Source: Dyella_A ginsengisoli
GTDB lineage: Bacteria > Pseudomonadota > Gammaproteobacteria > Xanthomonadales > Rhodanobacteraceae
Assembly: GCF_044904665.1 (NCBI RefSeq)
Contig: NZ_JADIKM010000001.1
Location: 1,302,001 to 1,366,000 of the forward strand
Length of the DNA stretch: 64,000 nt
Direction: 5' to 3'
Shown here: piece by piece, positions 8,803 to 16,859 of the stretch
Layout: each line of letters starts with the position of its first letter
How positions within the stretch are numbered: the first letter of the stretch is position 1
Notes under the pieces: model-generated
The model's database searches: none
Told to the model about the DNA's origin: nothing
What the model saw: the letters and a program-made list of their open reading frames with translations, nothing else
Made by a program: the position numbers and the translations under genes

Positions 8803-9102
8803 ATGGCCCGCAAGACTCTGCTTCCACCGGTACACCCCGGCGAGATCCTGCGCGAGGAGTTCATGAAGCCATTCGGCCTTTCGGCCAATGCGCTGGCGAC
8901 CGCCCTTGGCGTCACCGCCGCCCGCGTGAACGAGATCGCCAACGAGCGGCGCGGTATCACCGCCGACACCGCCCTGCGGCTGGCCGCGTACTTCGGTACG
9001 GATGCCCAAAGCTGGATGAACCTGCAAAAGAACTACGAACTCGAATGTGCCCGCCGCGAGCTGGCCGCCGAACTGAAGCACATTCGGCCGCGTGCCGCGT
9101 GA
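8803..9102 (+). CDS. higA: HigA-family antitoxin, Xre-type helix-turn-helix
   Basis: Intact 99-residue antitoxin and probable autorepressor. It has the family opening PPVHPGEILREEFM (about 7-20), a helix-turn-helix in SANALATALGV-TAARVNEIANERRGI (about 27-53), and the C-terminal SWMNLQKNYEL block. The ATG at 8803 follows GAGGTGACC and lies 14 bp after the toxin stop, the usual toxin-first order of higBA. With the toxin gene broken, the antitoxin may persist as a regulator or by silencing related toxins; that is inference. Confidence 0.92.
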   Translation: MARKTLLPPVHPGEILREEFMKPFGLSANALATALGVTAARVNEIANERRGITADTALRLAAYFGTDAQSWMNLQKNYELECARRELAAELKHIRPRAA

Positions 9103-9521
9103 TGCCGGAGACTCCCGCACCATTCCCCCATGCCGCTGTGCTGGCCCGCCTCGGCGCCGGCGACTTTGCGGGCCTGCCGGCGGAGTTCGTGGACACGCCG
9201 CCAAAGCGCGAGGCGCTGCATGCGCTGCTGAAAGCGAGCGAGGCCGTGCATCGCGCGGCGGTGAGCACCACCCAGGTGGCCGATGCGCTGCGTCGCGATC
9301 AGAAGTTCGTGCGGCCCGGGCCGCCATCGCCGCACCTGGTGCGCCTGCGGCAGCAGCAGGCGCAGGCGAGGCAGGCAACGAATCAGGCGCGGCAGGCGTT
9401 CATCGTGGCGGCGGATGGGTGGGTGCGGGTGTTTGGGCTCACCGTGCCGGCGCGCAAGAGCCTGGAAGTGTTTGCCGAGCAATGGCTGGTGGCGAATGCG
9501 CCACGCGATGGTTCACCTTGA
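9102..9521 (+). CDS. Hypothetical protein, 139 residues
   Basis: Its ATG overlaps the higA stop (ATGA-type junction at 9100-9104), which suggests translational coupling. The protein is alanine- and arginine-rich, with a glutamine-rich helix (about residues 85-105, LRQQQAQARQATNQARQ) that could form a coiled coil, and ends in a short hydrophobic-charged segment. No domain is recognised. Codon use is consistent with a GC-rich host gene. It could be a third gene of the higBA operon or simply a coupled neighbour. Confidence 0.5.
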   Translation: MPETPAPFPHAAVLARLGAGDFAGLPAEFVDTPPKREALHALLKASEAVHRAAVSTTQVADALRRDQKFVRPGPPSPHLVRLRQQQAQARQATNQARQAFIVAADGWVRVFGLTVPARKSLEVFAEQWLVANAPRDGSP

Positions 9522-9553
9522 TCCCTGGCCCAATGCAGACACACTTTCGCCTA

Positions 9554-9851
9554 TGAAAGACATCCTGGTCGCCACCGCGCTCTCGGCATTCGTTGTCGCC
9601 TGGTGCGTAGCTGTCATCGCATGGTTCTCAGTCATCGTCTTTGCGTCAAAGCGGCGCGGCGGGCCAAGCCGGGGGTCACACTTTGGGGGTGGGAAACGCT
9701 CTGGAATCCGGCAAACGCTCTGCTCAAACCGCAGTTGCTGACGCCTGAGGGGCTGGTCTATCGCCGGAAATGCTTCATCGCAATCGCGGTATTTGTCGTC
9801 TGTGTGGGCGTTCCGCTTGTGGTAGCCGCAATCGTCGGTGCGCTGAAGTGA
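9554..9851 (+). pseudogene. Small two-segment membrane protein split by a frameshift
   Basis: The ATG at 9554 opens MKDILVATALSAFVV followed by a strong membrane segment up to about FASKRRG. That frame then degenerates into low-complexity sequence, while the next frame, from about 9660, reads RAKPGVTLWGWETLWNPANALL and continues to a second membrane segment (FIAIAVFVVCVGVPLVVAAIVG) and a stop at 9849-9851. Joining the two frames in the G/C-rich tract near 9650-9663 gives a coherent protein of about 98 residues with two membrane helices. One extra base there would explain it. Function unknown. Confidence 0.55.
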
Positions 9852-9937
9852 TCGAAGATGCCCGCTCGAACGAAGCGCTCGTTGCCTAGCGGAAACTGAC
9901 CCCGGTGTTGGCCGTGGCAATCTGCAACTCAATCGCT

Positions 9938-10291
9938 TCAAGCCGCCTTGATCAAGAACTCGCTGGCGGTGACCACCGGACGCACCGTTCGCAGTTGCCG
10001 CCGCATCTCCACCAGGCCATAGCGCTCCATGGTCTTGAGCGTGCGCGACAGGTTGCTGGCAGCGCGGCCGGTGAATTCAGCCAGCTGCCGCAATGACTCG
10101 GGCTTTTGTTCGCGGATGACGCGCAGCAGGGCGAGATTCTCGTCGGACAGCACCTCGGCCAGTGAGCGCATGGAGGTGAACCAGATCTTCGGTTCGGTGG
10201 CGCGCGGCTGGCGATCGCCGCGCGCAATGGCCAGGGCGCGCGCACGGATAGCCTGCTGGGGCGCGATGCCGATGATGATCTTTTTCGAGAC
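9938..10291 (-). pseudogene. Antitoxin-like winged-helix regulator with a lost start codon
   Basis: The frame reads SKKIIIGIAP, DEPKIWFTSM-like EPKIWFTSM, RSLAEVLSDENLALL and GRAASNLSRTLKTMERYGLVEM, matching small winged-helix DNA-binding proteins (HVO_A0114 type) that serve as antitoxins of TumE-like toxins. Relatives start MSKK; here the codon before SKK is GTC (10289-10291), with a stop four codons further up, so no ATG, GTG or TTG is available at the proper start. The first ATG is at 10171, within the conserved TSMRSLAEV, and would give 77 residues that keep the whole DNA-binding part. No toxin gene is visible upstream. I call it a probable pseudogene; a rare start codon or the short form are alternatives. 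Confidence 0.6.
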
Positions 10292-10339
10292 GTCGTCTCC
10301 TCAGCTGTGCGAGCGACTTCAAACGCACTCCCCAATCTG

Positions 10340-10365
10340 CCGGGGCACCCATGTCGGTGCCCCGG
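10340..10365. terminator. Strong hairpin downstream of the XAC0095-like gene
   Basis: A perfect 10-bp stem ccggggcacc/ggtgccccgg with a 6-base loop, about 40 bp after the stop of the minus-strand gene ending at 10405. It has no T-tract in either direction, so it may be a transcript-stabilising or Rho-assisted end rather than a classical terminator. Confidence 0.45.
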
Positions 10366-10404
10366 CGTAACGCATCGGCGGGCGGGAGACCGCCATGACG
10401 CCCG

Positions 10405-11085
10405 CTAGTGGTACATCGGCTGCGGCTGCTCGGTGTGCCACGCACCGCTCGACGGCAAGCGCTCGGGTAGTGCGAGGTAGGCGGCGTGCTCCTCCTCCAC
10501 GCCGGGCCGCGTGCCTCGCCGCGGGTTCAGCCGCTGCGTGTCGTCAACGGCATCGAGGATCTCCCGCAGCTTGTCCACATCGCGATAGATGGCATCGCCC
10601 ATGGTGGAAAGCGTCGCCTTGTCGTACTCGGCGTGGTCGGCACAGGTGACCACTTGGGCGAGCGCACGCAGGCTGCTGAGCAGCAGCTGCATCTCGTCGA
10701 TCTGCTCCAGGGTGAGGCCGTAGCTGTAGCGTTGGGCCGCTGCGGGTTCGGCGGTGTCTGCGCCCTCGGTGGGCGTCTCCGTCTCTTCGGAGTCCGCAGC
10801 CGTCTCGGCTTTGGGCGCTTCCTCCGACGCTCCCTCACCACGTTCCGCCGGCCAGGAGAGCTCATCCAGCACCAACCCTATCTGCTCTTCGATCAGCTCA
10901 AAGCAGATCGCTACCTCGCCCGGGCGAATCTCGTTGTAGCACTCGCTGTCCTCGTCCGGCCGCCGAGGTCGGGCCAGGTTGGTGAGGAAACCCACGTACT
11001 CGCGCAGTTGCTTCAGCCGTAGCTGGGTGTCCTCCGGCAGGAAATAGCCGGTGACATTCCGATCTTCCGAATCGATGGTCGACAT
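10405..11085 (-). CDS. XAC0095-like protein with an acidic linker
   Basis: 226 residues. The N-terminal part (MSTIDSEDRNVTGYFLPEDTQLRLKQLREY and the RPGEVAICFELIEEQIGLVL block, about 1-80) resembles the small XAC0095 proteins, which I know only from xanthomonads and which have no assigned function. A Glu/Ala/Thr-rich, strongly acidic linker (about 83-118) follows, then a helical region LEQIDEMQLLLSSLRAL that may form a second, related four-helix unit. It has no membrane segment or signal. Translation is well supported by GAGGAGG eight bases before the ATG. The cysteine, tyrosine and histidine content is low. The protein is much longer than typical single-domain family members. Confidence 0.65.
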   Translation of the reverse strand: MSTIDSEDRNVTGYFLPEDTQLRLKQLREYVGFLTNLARPRRPDEDSECYNEIRPGEVAICFELIEEQIGLVLDELSWPAERGEGASEEAPKAETAADSEETETPTEGADTAEPAAAQRYSYGLTLEQIDEMQLLLSSLRALAQVVTCADHAEYDKATLSTMGDAIYRDVDKLREILDAVDDTQRLNPRRGTRPGVEEEHAAYLALPERLPSSGAWHTEQPQPMYH

Positions 11086-11538
11086 GCTTGCCTCCTCGTT
11101 CCATGAAGTACCCGCACGCCGGGGTGGCGACGGGAAGTCGGGAGGCTAGAAACCGCGTACAGACGGCGGGCGTATTCCCCTTGCGGGTGTTGTATTAGCC
11201 GCCCTCCCGACGCAGATGTCACGTCGGTTGCACCTGCAAAAGCGCAGGCACAAAAAAACCACCGGTTTGACGGAGGTGGGTACCGCTGTACGAGGAGTTT
11301 CTAGGCTCCTTGGGATCGAGTCTGCTACTGGGTTGGAGGGGAGTCAAGGTTGATTCGTAACCACCAATCTTGTCCGAGCAGCGACCGGAAGAGTTGCGAT
11401 AGGCGGCCCGTGCCAACCAAGTCAACCTTGCCCGATGGCCTCTCTCAAGCTGCCAATCGAAGAGAGCGTTCAATATCTGTTGACGCCGAAAGACAGTATC
11501 GAAACACTGGCGCCGCTTCCCGACGGATCGAGGAACTT
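11086..11538. other. Intergenic region at the left edge of the AT-richer island
   Basis: About 450 bp. I see a short dyad cctgc-n-gcagg near 11233-11248 beside an A-run, and no gene or tRNA. Base composition falls here from the GC-rich left side towards the island, so the insertion border may lie within it; no direct repeat was found by eye. Confidence 0.4.
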
Positions 11539-12075
11539 ATGCTGAAGCGACTGAGCGTACTGCTGCTGGTCTTGCTTGCGCTGCCGGCGTTTTGCCAGGA
11601 AGGGTGGAGGGATAAACAGGGGCGTCCGGTGCCCGAGACCGATTCGCGTCGGTCGGTCAACGGATTCGGGGGCTCGCTGCTGGTTACCCCAGACGCGGAT
11701 TGGAAGGCCAAATGGGAAACGCCGTCCGACACCGTCCCACACTTTGACGAGGCAAAAAGTGTCTCGAGAGGGCGGCAAGTTTTTTTCCTGATTTTCTTTG
11801 CCAATCCGCTCCTGAAAGACGGCCGGGTCGCCGACATCACGTGCGACATTGATGTAGTCCGGCCCGACGGGAAGCCGACGTTCCATCAACTCGATGTGCC
11901 CTGCTACAAGGGCATCATCAACGAACCAGTAAGCCATACCTTCCTTTCGACGGCGGTTGTCGGATGGACGGGTGATCCCGGCGATCCCTCGGGTACGTGG
12001 GTGTTGCGCGTGTTGCTTAAAGACAACGTACGGCACGCCAGCGTGCCCCTTCGTACTTCGTTCGAGCTTAGATAA
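11539..12075 (+). CDS. Hypothetical exported protein, 178 residues
   Basis: Starts MLKRLSVLLLVLLALPAFCQEGW, a clear signal peptide with likely cleavage after FCQ or ALPAFC. The mature part is rich in beta-strand-like segments (FFLIFFANPLL, ITCDIDVVRPDG, GTWVLRVLLKDN, VPLRTSFEL), as in a single Ig-like or cupredoxin-like sandwich, and contains two cysteines (in ITCDID and VPCYKG) that could pair. No family is recognised. Its GC content is lower than that of the surrounding chromosome. An in-frame extension upstream to 11350 lacks signal-peptide logic and is not used. Confidence 0.6.
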   Translation: MLKRLSVLLLVLLALPAFCQEGWRDKQGRPVPETDSRRSVNGFGGSLLVTPDADWKAKWETPSDTVPHFDEAKSVSRGRQVFFLIFFANPLLKDGRVADITCDIDVVRPDGKPTFHQLDVPCYKGIINEPVSHTFLSTAVVGWTGDPGDPSGTWVLRVLLKDNVRHASVPLRTSFELR

Positions 12076-12124
12076 AGCGACGGAACCCTCGAGGGCGAAA
12101 GTTAGATAGCCGGGGAGCTCTCGG

Positions 12125-13963
12125 GTGGCTTTCGACCCTGAGCCGCCGTTGAGCAACGCCAGCCGGAAGCTGCCATTGCCCCCAAGTGACCACAAAATGA
12201 ACAGAGACTGGGTTCTTCAAACACGCGAGACGCGCCGATCCTTTGCGAACGCGACATGGGTACCGCTGCGCGCATTACAGAACGTTGAGCAGGGCGAAGC
12301 TCGGGTTACTCAAGTTGGCTATGTCAGCGAGTTCTTCGGCTGTGGATCAGTCGCGTTCCCTCCACAACACCGAGAAGTCGCAGAGAAACTGAGCTGGCGC
12401 GATCTCGGCATTGGTCATAGCGTGCAGCCGTACGCATATGAGGATGGCTACTACTCGCCGATAGACCAGTACCAGTACAACGACAAAGAGCCGATTGGAG
12501 TTGAGCTGGTATTCGTGCATGACCAGCCGGTTGTCGGAGGAACAAAGTGGATACTGAATCCAGATCTTGTCATCGCGCTCCGCCTAGTTAAGGAAGGCAA
12601 CAACTGGGTGAGGCCGGAGGAAGATTTCGTTGTCGTCGCTCGCGAGTTTTTTGACGACGATGGCAACCACCAGCTTATCGAGATCAAACGGGAGTTTCTG
12701 ATCGACTATCTTGCCGCCAGAGGTCTTGCGCTACGTCTCTCCTACTATCGGCAACGTGTTGAAAATGTAGCCTCGCTTGAAGGCACTGAGTACGAAGGGC
12801 TGGAGAGCCATCAGAACGATCGAGATGGCGGTCGCTTTGAACTCCTCACTCGGAGCCTCAATGACGTCTATGGCGGACGCTGGGCGTCGTTCCGCGTCTG
12901 GAGAACTGATGTCGATGAGGAAGAGGACGCTCCCGTATTGGGGCCGGAGAGAGACGACAACACAGAATCCGAACAGTCGGAAGGCGTTCGATCCGGGCCC
13001 GACGGAGTCCGCGTTGAAGGTGAATTCTGGAAAGATGAGTGGATCGATCATCGAGGCCTGAGCGTGCGGGTGCGCGGTGACACTGATCAATCTTTGCCGC
13101 ACTTCATCATTGAGACTGATGGAACAAGGGCAGCATCCTCAGCGCTCGACTCTGAAGATATCGGGCGCTGGCTATGGTTTCGCACAAGCGTAGTGACCGA
13201 TTTACTCGGCCGACGAGGTTTCTCCCTCAAGTGGTACACCGCAGAGACTGGTGCCATTGGGTCTACCTCTGGCTACGCCACGCATTTCGGCATCAATTCC
13301 GCTGACTTGCTAACTGTCTACGCCTACGATATCGCACGGCTTGCAGCGTGGGAGCAGCATATCTGGGCAGCACACAACGTTCCACCCGATGGGAAGGTTT
13401 CAGGAGAACTGCTATCTGCGCAAGTTAAGACGCAGCCGGCGTCTACACATGCCGTGGAAGAGTTGCTCTTTGTGAGCATGCGAATGCTCGAACAGGGCTT
13501 CCGCGACAAGTTTGGCGTTGAGCTGTTCAACCACAGTATCAACGACGAGTCGGCTATGCAGCAGGTATCTCGCTTTCACAGCAGGGACCGAGCCTCATTG
13601 CTGCATCTCGCGAAGGAGATCATCCGAGTCTTTTCGGATCGCATGAACGTTCGAGAGCTCCGTAAAATCTCGACTCACAAGGAGAAGGACAAGCTTGCCT
13701 CCAACAAACTCCTTCAGGACGTCCTAGCCAAGCAGGTCGGGGAGGAAAGAGCGCGAACGGTGCTTGGTCCAGTGATCGGCGCTTATGAGATGAGAGTCGG
13801 CGATGCTCATCCGACTGGATCGAAAATTGGGGAGGCCCTGAAGCTTGCCGGGATCGACGAGAGTCTCTCGTACCTGCGCCAGGGCGAGCAACTTATCCAC
13901 AACGTCGGGCATGCCGTGTGGTGGATCGGCAAGCTACTCTTCGAGAAGAACACGAGTCCGTGA
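12125..13963 (+). CDS. Large hypothetical protein with a C-terminal HEPN-like motif
   Basis: 612 residues from a GTG at 12125 preceded by GGGGAG seven bases upstream; an ATG at 12197 has no good ribosome binding site. No named domain is recognised. The N-terminal 250 residues are mixed alpha/beta with many aromatic and acidic residues (for example FVVVAREFFDDDG). A polar acidic linker lies around 270-300. The C-terminal 150 residues are helical and contain R557-VGDA-H562, an RX4H arrangement like the active site of HEPN ribonucleases, then GSKIGEALKLAGID. Low GC, odd codon use and position beside another HEPN-like gene suggest an acquired defence or stress gene. This is inference; the motif alone is short. 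Confidence 0.55.
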   Translation: MAFDPEPPLSNASRKLPLPPSDHKMNRDWVLQTRETRRSFANATWVPLRALQNVEQGEARVTQVGYVSEFFGCGSVAFPPQHREVAEKLSWRDLGIGHSVQPYAYEDGYYSPIDQYQYNDKEPIGVELVFVHDQPVVGGTKWILNPDLVIALRLVKEGNNWVRPEEDFVVVAREFFDDDGNHQLIEIKREFLIDYLAARGLALRLSYYRQRVENVASLEGTEYEGLESHQNDRDGGRFELLTRSLNDVYGGRWASFRVWRTDVDEEEDAPVLGPERDDNTESEQSEGVRSGPDGVRVEGEFWKDEWIDHRGLSVRVRGDTDQSLPHFIIETDGTRAASSALDSEDIGRWLWFRTSVVTDLLGRRGFSLKWYTAETGAIGSTSGYATHFGINSADLLTVYAYDIARLAAWEQHIWAAHNVPPDGKVSGELLSAQVKTQPASTHAVEELLFVSMRMLEQGFRDKFGVELFNHSINDESAMQQVSRFHSRDRASLLHLAKEIIRVFSDRMNVRELRKISTHKEKDKLASNKLLQDVLAKQVGEERARTVLGPVIGAYEMRVGDAHPTGSKIGEALKLAGIDESLSYLRQGEQLIHNVGHAVWWIGKLLFEKNTSP

Positions 13964-13976
13964 GGGCGTCGCGGAT

Positions 13977-14160
13977 GCCGCATAACAAGTCGGTGGACTC
14001 GGACATGTTGTGGCAAGACGCTGCTCATCTTGCGTGGGACGTCCGCTTTCATTTGCGGTGACCCGGCTGCTCCTGGCCGATTACGGCCCTTGCAGGCTCG
14101 ATGGCACCCTGGCGAGCTGCGAAATTCAGAGACCAGTCCATAGCCGACGGTTAACGAACA
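13977..14160. repeat. Imperfect inverted repeat after the 612-residue gene (attC-like possibility)
   Basis: The left arm (13981-14004, cataacaagtcggtggactc) and right arm (14131-14155, agtccatagccgacggttaac) are imperfect reverse complements sharing AAC, GTCGG and TGGACT blocks, with ~125 bp between them. The layout just after a stop codon, with AAC at the left and GTT at the right edge, recalls integron attC sites, but the core bases do not fit GTTRRRY exactly and the element is longer than usual. Confidence 0.3.
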
Positions 14161-14261
14161 CCGAGAGACGTCAATTTAATGGAAACTGCGGGATTTGGTG
14201 GCTGTACGATGTCGGTGAAGGGGAAGGTTGAGATAGTCGCGCACTGCGAGGAAGGTAAGTG

Positions 14262-14912
14262 ATGACACATGGCGGAATGCGCATAACCCAAGATCAGCAA
14301 ACAAAGGTTGCTAAACACTACGAGCTTGTCCACGGCCGTCTAGGTGAGTGTTATGCCGCGCTCATGCTCTTCAAGGAAATCGAGGAGCTGCGCCAAAAAA
14401 CGCCTTTCCTGATTGATCCAAATGTTCGATACGGAGATTTCTGGCGTGAAGTGCACTTCTGCGCCCTTTCGAAGGTAATCATTGATATCGGCGCCCTTGT
14501 CGATGATATGGATAACTCTGCATCGTTACAATCACTTTACAGGCTATGCGTTCGCCTACGTAAGACGCATTGCATTGATGCGAAGTCTCGCATAGATTCC
14601 GTCCGGGATACCTGGGGGAGATATAGGAGTAAGCTGATTGCGCATACGCATCATAATAGAAAGTCCTTGATTGAAGAATTCAGAAGCCAAGGCTTTACTA
14701 TTGAGAAGATCGAGTCCGAAATTGATCAGCTCTCTTACGCTTTCACTATATTGCATGCGGAGCTTAGCGGAGTTGAAGTTCCAACTTTCGAGGACATTAA
14801 GCGCTTCGAGAGTGGCTTCGTGGCCACTGGTGAGCGTGTGCGGCAGGACACAAAAGCATTCCTTGATGCCATTGAACCGCACTTGCCAAAATACGAAGGC
14901 ATCCCGGGTTAG
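14262..14912 (+). CDS. HEPN/AbiU2-like hypothetical protein
   Basis: 216 residues, all-helical in character and among the most AT-rich sequence in the window. R122-SKLIA-H128 in YRSKLIAHTHH is an RX5H motif like those of HEPN RNases and AbiU2-type abortive infection proteins, where it is the catalytic or tRNA/RNA-cleaving site. The preceding block RYGDFWREVHFCALSKVIIDIGALVDD also fits the first helices of that group. The ATG at 14262 follows AGGAAGG at a good distance; a GTG one codon earlier is also possible. It lies 298 bp after the larger HEPN-like gene on the same strand. Function is inferred from motif and fold pattern only. Confidence 0.55.
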   Translation: MTHGGMRITQDQQTKVAKHYELVHGRLGECYAALMLFKEIEELRQKTPFLIDPNVRYGDFWREVHFCALSKVIIDIGALVDDMDNSASLQSLYRLCVRLRKTHCIDAKSRIDSVRDTWGRYRSKLIAHTHHNRKSLIEEFRSQGFTIEKIESEIDQLSYAFTILHAELSGVEVPTFEDIKRFESGFVATGERVRQDTKAFLDAIEPHLPKYEGIPG

Positions 14913-15204
14913 GAGCGTGACTTGCGCCGAGATCTTGGCGGCTCGTTAGTGTCACCGCAGTCTGTACATGTTACTCGGTGCCGATCAGTGAACGTCCGCT
15001 GCTGGCCGAAAGCAGCCCAATGCTGGACGGGAGCCGGGTTTATTTTCAGTGCAATGGCCCGGGCCGAACCGCCGGGCCGACATGGGCTTTTCAGCTCCCG
15101 TCGGTCTGCCTTCGCTACACCTCCCACCCCGTAGCCCCAAGGTCATCCCCCTGCCACACGCCCGATGCACGCTCGCTGGACCTTTCCTCCAGCGGAGACG
15201 CACG
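14913..15204. other. Intergenic region at the right edge of the island
   Basis: About 290 bp. It contains gaacgtccgctgctggccgaaagcagcc (14992-15018), a string related to ggacgtccgctttc at 14038-14051, so similar noncoding remnants lie on both sides of the HEPN-like gene at 14262. No gene or terminator is clear. Confidence 0.4.
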
Positions 15205-16653
15205 ATGATCCGATGCACGCGTGTTGCCTTGTTTGCGGCCCTTGGGTTGGCGATGGCTGGTCCGGCATTTGCCGGGGTGGATCTGATTGCGACGGGCCAG
15301 CTCGACGGTCATGGCGGTGACCTGGCGTATCGCACGTCCGGGCCGCTGGAGAACAACGTGCCCGGCAACGTGCTCGGTGGTCTGGGCTCGGGCCTGGCCT
15401 ATGCCGGCTGCAACACCTTTCTCGCGCTGCCCGATCGCGGCCCGAATGCGGTGGCCTATGACGCTCTGGCGGACGACACCACCTCGTACATCGACCGCTT
15501 CCAGACGCTGCGCATGACGCTGGCGCCCAGCGCGCCGGGCGCGGCGCTGCCGTTCACGCTGTCGCCACGGCTGCGCGATACCACGCTGCTGGCCGACTTG
15601 TTTCCGCTGTACTACGGCGACGGCACCGCGGTGAACCTGCCCAACGGCCGGCCTGCGCTCAATCGGCCATTCCGCAACTATTTCACCGGCCGCTCGGACA
15701 ACGCTGCGCCGGGTCTGCCGTCCAGCTCGCCGTTCAACGCGCGGTTGGACCCGGAAGGCATCCGCGTGAGCGCTGATGGCGAGTCGGTGTACGTGTCGGA
15801 CGAGTACGGCCCGTACATCTACCGCTTCGATCGCCGCAGCGGCGTGCGCACCATGGCCTACCGCCTGCCCGCGATGCTGGGCGTGGCGCACACCGCGCCC
15901 ACCGGCGATGCGGAGATCGATGGCAACACCAGCGGCCGCCTGGCCAACAAGGGCATGGAAGGCCTGGCGATCTCGCCGGACGGCCGCACGCTCACCGGCA
16001 TCATGCAGAGCCCGCTGCTGCAGGACGGTGGCAAGAACGCCGCCACCACACGCATCGTGCAGCTGGACCTCGCTACCGGGCGCACGCGTCAGTACGCCTA
16101 TCCGCTGACCAACGTGGGCAGCGCGAGCAAGCCCAAGTACACCACCGTGAGCGAGATCGTGGCGATCAACGACCACGAGTTTCTGGTGGACGAGCGCGAC
16201 GGCAAGGGCCTGGGCGATGGCAGCAGCGCCAAGTTCAAGCACCTGATGCGCATCGACCTCAGTCACGCGCAGGACGTCAGCGAACTCAGCGGCGCGGACG
16301 CGCTGGCCGCGGCGGCGGTGAGCAAGCAGGACTTCCTCGACCTGGTGGCGGTATTGGGCGCGCACGGCGTGGCGCCGGAGGCGATCCCGGCCAAGATTGA
16401 GGGCGTCGCGTTCGGCCCGGACGTGGTGCGCGACGGTCACCGCGTGCACACGCTGTTTGTCGCCAACGACAACGACTTTCTCCCCACGGTGACCGACGAT
16501 GTCTACCCGCAGGGCGTGGACAACCCGAACCGCTTCTTCGTGTTCGGCTTCGACGACGCGGACCTGCCGGGCTACCAGCCGCAGCGCTTCAACCGCGCGC
16601 ACGGCCGGGGCCACGGCTTCGGCCACGACGACGAGCGCTGCCGCGGGGAATAA
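15205..16653 (+). CDS. Exported esterase-like, phytase-family protein
   Basis: 482 residues with a signal peptide (RVALFAALGLAMAGPAFAG). The rest matches the esterase-like activity of phytase family, a beta-propeller-like secreted phosphoesterase group: the blocks DRGPNAVAY, RLDPEGIRVSADGESVYVSDEYGPYIYRFD, NKGMEGLAISPDGRTL and KIEGVAFGPD are typical. Conserved acidic residues in DEYGP and NKGMEG probably bind metal. It likely releases phosphate from organic phosphates outside the cytoplasm; the exact substrate is unknown. The start at 15205 is chosen because a signal peptide begins there; the longer frame to 15049 is not supported. A hairpin follows at 16692. Confidence 0.82.
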   Translation: MIRCTRVALFAALGLAMAGPAFAGVDLIATGQLDGHGGDLAYRTSGPLENNVPGNVLGGLGSGLAYAGCNTFLALPDRGPNAVAYDALADDTTSYIDRFQTLRMTLAPSAPGAALPFTLSPRLRDTTLLADLFPLYYGDGTAVNLPNGRPALNRPFRNYFTGRSDNAAPGLPSSSPFNARLDPEGIRVSADGESVYVSDEYGPYIYRFDRRSGVRTMAYRLPAMLGVAHTAPTGDAEIDGNTSGRLANKGMEGLAISPDGRTLTGIMQSPLLQDGGKNAATTRIVQLDLATGRTRQYAYPLTNVGSASKPKYTTVSEIVAINDHEFLVDERDGKGLGDGSSAKFKHLMRIDLSHAQDVSELSGADALAAAAVSKQDFLDLVAVLGAHGVAPEAIPAKIEGVAFGPDVVRDGHRVHTLFVANDNDFLPTVTDDVYPQGVDNPNRFFVFGFDDADLPGYQPQRFNRAHGRGHGFGHDDERCRGE

Positions 16654-16691
16654 GGCCAGCGGTTCGCGTCCGCTTCCCAGCATGCGTTTGA

Positions 16692-16725
16692 GAGCACCCT
16701 GTCCACTGCGATGGGCAGGGTGCTC
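16692..16725 (+). terminator. Probable terminator hairpin after the phytase-like gene
   Basis: The stem gagcaccctgtcc/gggcagggtgctc, with one mismatch and an 8-base loop, lies 39 bp past the stop. The following bases (cgtct) are a poor T-tract, so termination may be partial. Confidence 0.55.
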
Positions 16726-16859
16726 CGTCTAAGAAGCCGGGCCGGGGGCAGCGGCGACGTTTTCAGCGCGGGCCTAGAGAAGGGGCGCGCTGCACCCTGC
16801 CCGGGACGCTTCGCAGGCGGCCTCCTCCCGGGCCGCTCTCCGTTGGCCATAATCGCCGC

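Noticed and set aside
11219..11473. Minus-strand frame of 84 codons in the intergenic region
   Set aside because: No ribosome binding site or recognisable domain; likely chance.
15115..16683. Minus-strand open frame of about 522 codons
   Set aside because: Antisense to the phytase-family gene, composition typical of antisense reading at high GC.
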